Shown piece after piece: positions 31,760 to 34,490 of a DNA stretch of 34,490 nucleotides. The position numbers and the translations under genes are program-made. Numbering within the stretch: the stretch's first letter is position 1; each line of letters begins with the position of its first letter. This stretch comes from an uncultured Clostridium sp. (GTDB taxonomy: Bacteria; Bacillota; Clostridia; TANB77; CAG-508): contig CABUKD010000021.1 of the NCBI GenBank assembly GCA_902492105.1, forward strand, positions 1 through 34,490. Reading direction: 5' to 3'. The notes beneath the pieces are model-generated. The model made no database searches. It saw nothing but the letters and a program-made list of their open reading frames with translations, and had not been told where the DNA came from.

Positions 31760-32209
31760 TTAATTTTTTCCTAATTCTCTTCTAATACGAAGTTCTGCAT
31801 CTCTTTTTGCAATATCTTCACGTTTGTCATATAATTTTTTCCCTTTTCCGATACCAAGTTCTACTTTTATAAAATTACCTGAAAAGTATAAATTCATAGG
31901 AACTAAGGTATAACCTTGTTGCTTTATTAAACCAAGCAACTTGTTAATTTCACGTCTATTTAATAAAAGTTTTCTATCTCTTAAAGGATCTTTATTATAA
32001 ATATTGCCATGTTCATAAGGACTAATATGCATACCATATAAATAGACTTCACCATTTTTAATATTTGCATAACTGTCTTTTAAGTTTACTTTTCCTTTGC
32101 GGATGGATTTAATTTCTGTACCAGTTAATACAATTCCTGCTTCTATAGTATCTTTAATATCATAATTATGTTTTGCCACTGGGTTAGTAGCAACAATTTT
32201 CTTTAACAT
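31760..32209 (-). CDS. smpB: SsrA-binding protein SmpB
   Basis: The 149-residue protein is full-length SmpB, which binds tmRNA and delivers it to stalled ribosomes for trans-translation. It shows VATNPVAKHNYDI, then AGIVLTGTEIKSIRKGKVNLK, YLYGMHISPYEHGN, DPLRDRKLLLNRREI and a basic C-terminal tail KLYDKREDIAKRDAELRIRR, which enters the ribosomal mRNA channel. The start at 32209 has AGAGGT upstream. I see no ssrA gene in the window. The promoter at 32276-32305 lies inside a hairpin that ends the upstream gene. Confidence 0.97.
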   Translation of the reverse strand: MLKKIVATNPVAKHNYDIKDTIEAGIVLTGTEIKSIRKGKVNLKDSYANIKNGEVYLYGMHISPYEHGNIYNKDPLRDRKLLLNRREINKLLGLIKQQGYTLVPMNLYFSGNFIKVELGIGKGKKLYDKREDIAKRDAELRIRRELGKN

Positions 32210-32275
32210 ATGTAAAACCTCTTATATTAAATTTTTTATATAACAAATTTAGGCATTTGTTTGTTATACATATTT

Positions 32276-32305
32276 ATTGTAAAATAATTATAACATGTGT
32301 GTCAA
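32276..32305 (-). promoter_or_regulatory. Promoter of smpB
   Basis: On the minus strand TTGACA (32305-32300) and TACAAT (32281-32276) are 18 bases apart, 67 bases before the smpB start. The -35 box lies in the loop and arm of the hairpin at 32291-32324. Confidence 0.65.
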
Positions 32306-32332
32306 GAAAATAACACACATGTTAGCTTTTTT
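32291..32332. terminator. Hairpin terminator between smpB and the Asn-rich membrane protein gene
   Basis: TAACATGTGTGT (32291-32302) pairs perfectly with 32313-32324; on the plus strand GC and six T follow. For the minus-strand gene ending at 32337 it is the terminator, with a weaker T-run. Confidence 0.7.
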
Positions 32333-32336
32333 ACTT

Positions 32337-32834
32337 TTATTCGTCATCATTGTCATCATCATCATTATAATAAGTTGTTACATTATTATTTTGTTTTGCA
32401 TAATACATTACTAATGCTACAATAACAATACCTACAATGGCAACAATAATCCATGTCCACACATTATTAGAAACATTAGCAAACATATTTGTTCCGCCAT
32501 CTGTTGCAGTTCTAGTAGCTGTATATCCAACTGTATTTCCATTGTTATTATTTGTATTCATCGTAGTTTTAGCATCATTGGTTAAGTTTTTAGCTCCGTT
32601 TTCTACACCATTCATCATATTATTGGCACCGTTTCCAATTGCGTTCATACCACCTTTTACTCCATTTACAACACCTTTTCCAGCGTCTTCTAATACATTT
32701 TCAGCACCTCCAACAGCATTTCTAACGCCATTTACTGCATTATCCATACCGTTATTGGCAGCAAAAGTATAAGAAATTGTAAAAAGTGAAATAATGGCTA
32801 ATATAAGAGTGGTTATTAATAGTTTCTTTTTCAT
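32337..32834 (-). CDS. Secreted/membrane-anchored Asn-rich protein with signal peptide and C-terminal membrane helix
   Basis: A 165-residue protein of unknown function. Residues 1-25 are a signal peptide (MKKK, a hydrophobic stretch, cleavage probably after TFA). Residues 26-115 are low-complexity with repeated NAV/NGV/NGA-NN units, predicted helical and amphipathic. WTWIIVAIVGIVIVALVMYY (about 129-148) is a membrane helix, and the tail is acidic (NDDDDNDDE). It is thus an outside-facing domain on a single C-terminal anchor. ATG 32834 is chosen, with AAGGAGG upstream; an in-frame TTG at 32846 abuts that site. A gene of the same design lies upstream at 33095-33499, and the two may be related surface proteins. 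Confidence 0.7.
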   Translation of the reverse strand: MKKKLLITTLILAIISLFTISYTFAANNGMDNAVNGVRNAVGGAENVLEDAGKGVVNGVKGGMNAIGNGANNMMNGVENGAKNLTNDAKTTMNTNNNNGNTVGYTATRTATDGGTNMFANVSNNVWTWIIVAIVGIVIVALVMYYAKQNNNVTTYYNDDDDNDDE

Positions 32835-32956
32835 AAAATAATACAACCTCCTTCTAAAAAATTGAGTAAAAAAATGCTCATTATTATTATTTATTTTTTA
32901 GAATAAAATATTCTGATAAAAAGTGGAAAAAAATGAGAAATTAATGAAAACAAGGA

Positions 32957-33014
32957 CACAAAAAATAGTAAATTTTAAGAAGTTATTACTTTATGTACTT
33001 AAAATTTACTATTT
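32957..33014 (-). terminator. Intrinsic terminator
   Basis: 17 perfect pairs between 32963-32979 and 32998-33014. On the minus strand the hairpin is followed by a T-run (complement of the A-run at 32960-32965). It ends the gene at 33095-33499. Confidence 0.8.
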
Positions 33015-33094
33015 CTAAATTCTTATTTATCTTTACAATATCTTATTGAATGTTAATTATTTGAATAAATGATTTTAATTAAATTTTCATTTTG

Positions 33095-33499
33095 TTAATT
33101 TTTTAATCGAATCATAATTGCAATACCAAGCAAGATCAAAATAACTCCAACAGTAATTAGTAAAATATTAATAATATTAGTAATTCCTAAACCAGATTCA
33201 GTTGTTGTGTTAATTCCACTTGGTTGTAAGTTTTCACTAGTAACATCTTGAAAAGGATCTTCTATATTTTCATCTACATTATTGGTTGGATCTGTTTGAT
33301 TATTTTCTATATTACCATCCACTGTATTATCCACAGTATTATCTATTGTGTTACCCGCTGTATTATCAGCCTCATTATCTACAGTATTATCATTGGTACC
33401 TGGCAAATTTAAATTAATATCAGTTGCAGATACAATACTAATACAAAAACATAATAGGAATAATAAAATAAAAATAATTTTTAAAACTTTTTGCAACAT
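33095..33499 (-). CDS. Short secreted membrane-anchored protein with Asn/Asp repeat
   Basis: A 134-residue protein of unknown function. It has a signal peptide (MLQKVLKIIFILLFLLCFCI, cleavage after VSA), an extracellular stretch with imperfect TVDN/DNT repeats (NTVDNEADNTAGNTIDNTVD) and further acidic, Thr/Asn-rich sequence, then a C-terminal membrane helix (NIINILLITVGVILILLGIA) and a short basic end. There is no LPxTG motif, so it is anchored by its membrane helix. AAGGAGGT is 9 bases before ATG 33499. It shares its design with the protein encoded at 32337-32834. Confidence 0.7.
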   Translation of the reverse strand: MLQKVLKIIFILLFLLCFCISIVSATDINLNLPGTNDNTVDNEADNTAGNTIDNTVDNTVDGNIENNQTDPTNNVDENIEDPFQDVTSENLQPSGINTTTESGLGITNIINILLITVGVILILLGIAIMIRLKN

Positions 33500-33617
33500 T
33501 TTAACAAAACCTCCTTAAACAACATAAATGTTGTCTTTTTCTATTTGTACGATATAATCATACACAATTGAACGCAAAAAGTCCATAATTTTTGGTAAAT
33601 TTTATAAAATTTTTTTA

Positions 33618-34280
33618 TTATTCTTCTAATTGTTTTTGATATAATCTAGCAATCTTACTTTGAATGATATTTAAAACTTTAGCATAAAAAGATAGCTTTT
33701 TAGAATCAAAAATAGATAGGGAAGACTTAGATTTATATCTCATTTTATGTTCTGTAGTAGACCAAAAATCCATTGCCATTGTTCTAATTTGAATTTCTAC
33801 CTTAACAGGCAAAACATGTTCATAAAAATTAATATGAGTTTCTACTATTAAGTGATAAGCAGAATAGCCACTTTTCTTTGGATGATGAATATAATCTTTT
33901 TCTTTTAATATTTTTATATTTGGGAAATTGGTAAGCATGTTCCTAACTAGAAAAATATCTTCTTGAAAGGGACAAATAATTCTAATTCCCGCAATATCAT
34001 TAACTTTTTGAATTAAATTATTATAAGTTAAATCATAATGTTTTTTCTTCATCTTATTAACAATGCTTTCAGGAGTTTTTATACGGTAATTAATATGATC
34101 AATAACATTGTAGTCATAAAAGTTTGCAAGAGAAGTTTGCAACATTTTTATATTATCTAGAACCTGATTTAAAGCTTTATCATATACAGAAAGTAAATTA
34201 GTGAGTTCTTGATTTTTTATATTTAAAGGAATTAGTTCTGTATTGGTCAGATGATTTTCATTTTCTATCAATTCATTCAT
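33618..34280 (-). CDS. Small alarmone synthetase (RelA/SpoT synthetase domain, RelQ/YjbM-like)
   Basis: The 220-residue protein is a stand-alone (p)ppGpp synthetase, which transfers pyrophosphate from ATP to GDP or GTP. It shows HINYRIKTPESI, DIAGIRIICPF, KDYIHHPKKSGYSAYHLIVE (the G-loop with the Tyr that stacks on GDP) and VKVEIQIRTMAMDFWSTTEH with the catalytic Glu and the conserved EH. No hydrolase, TGS or ACT domain is present, and the length fits RelQ/RelP. RelQ forms tetramers activated by pppGpp; RelP does not, and I cannot assign which this is. The start ATG 34280 follows AGGAGGT at a rather long distance (about 14 bases). Confidence 0.9.
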   Translation of the reverse strand: MNELIENENHLTNTELIPLNIKNQELTNLLSVYDKALNQVLDNIKMLQTSLANFYDYNVIDHINYRIKTPESIVNKMKKKHYDLTYNNLIQKVNDIAGIRIICPFQEDIFLVRNMLTNFPNIKILKEKDYIHHPKKSGYSAYHLIVETHINFYEHVLPVKVEIQIRTMAMDFWSTTEHKMRYKSKSSLSIFDSKKLSFYAKVLNIIQSKIARLYQKQLEE

Positions 34281-34490
34281 TCTTGTTTTTAGTTACCTCC
34301 TAAATTAATTATCTAGTAGCATTGTATACAAAATTTTTAAACATATGATTACTAATTTATGTTTTTTCTGTGAACTTTATTTTAAGAAGAATAAATCTTG
34401 CTCCAGAAGCAGTTTCATGCTATGCTACGAAGTAACGTCAAGTGAAAAGTTAAAAGCAATTCTGTAAAGTAAATGCAATTTGTACGATTA

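Noticed and set aside
32437..32772. Plus-strand 111-codon frame opposite the Asn-rich gene
   Set aside because: Proline/threonine-rich antisense shadow of low-complexity codons; no binding site, while the minus-strand gene has a signal peptide and AAGGAGG.
33345..33450. CRISPR-like or tandem DNA repeats
   Set aside because: The short repeats are codons of TVDN/DNT units inside a protein gene, without spacers.

Overview
The window is AT-rich DNA (well under one third G+C by eye) with strong AGGAGG-type ribosome binding sites, short intergenic gaps and intrinsic terminators. It fits a low-GC anaerobic Clostridia-type Firmicute. The chromosomal backbone genes agree: smpB, a small alarmone synthetase, class II fructose-bisphosphate aldolase and a DUF1540 protein.

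Layout. (1) 1-2000: a truncated sugar-phosphate-isomerase-like gene, a GNAT acetyltransferase and a histidine phosphatase. (2) 2334-27546: an integrated element of about 25.2 kb that splits a peroxiredoxin gene just before its catalytic Cys codon. The 5' fragment lies at 2199-2384 and the 3' fragment at 27539-28105. The element ends share GGAGATTT, and a large serine recombinase gene stops 15 bases before the right-hand site. (3) 27539-34490: backbone chromosome.

The element has three parts. The left part is a 13-kb, 12-gene operon (3520-16300) with a good promoter at 3460-3488 and a perfect terminator at 16287-16313. In order it encodes HelD (an RNA polymerase-recycling ATPase), a ThiG-like TIM barrel, an HPr-kinase-like ATPase, a nucleotidyltransferase, a phosphoribosyltransferase, a radical SAM/SPASM enzyme, a zinc alcohol dehydrogenase, a PLP aminotransferase, two paralogous stand-alone PEP-utilising-enzyme TIM barrels, a HAD protein and an APH-fold kinase. 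A sugar-isomerase-like gene is divergent at its head. I read it as an undescribed small-molecule pathway built on phosphorylated or nucleotide-linked intermediates, possibly with HelD as self-protection of RNA polymerase. The product is unknown. The middle part (16.4-20.4 kb) holds two near-duplicate large serine recombinases in tandem and an att-like dyad. The right part (20.4-27.5 kb) holds an HTH protein, a structured-RNA candidate, a four-gene base-excision/nucleoside module (AlkA-like glycosylase, degenerate deaminase-methyltransferase fusion, SMUG2/DUF4918-like uracil-DNA glycosylase, deoxyribosyltransferase-like protein) and the third recombinase.

A pattern that cuts across the map: three genes (the histidine phosphatase at 1644, the isomerase at 3340 and fba at 30715) are each interrupted by one extra base at an in-frame CGG codon followed by A. 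In each, skipping one base reads GGA (Gly) and restores the expected protein. The only other in-frame CGG codons I found, three in the metallo-hydrolase gene, are followed by T and are not interrupted. Either these are three similar lesions or errors, or CGG-A is a +1 frameshift site in this organism.
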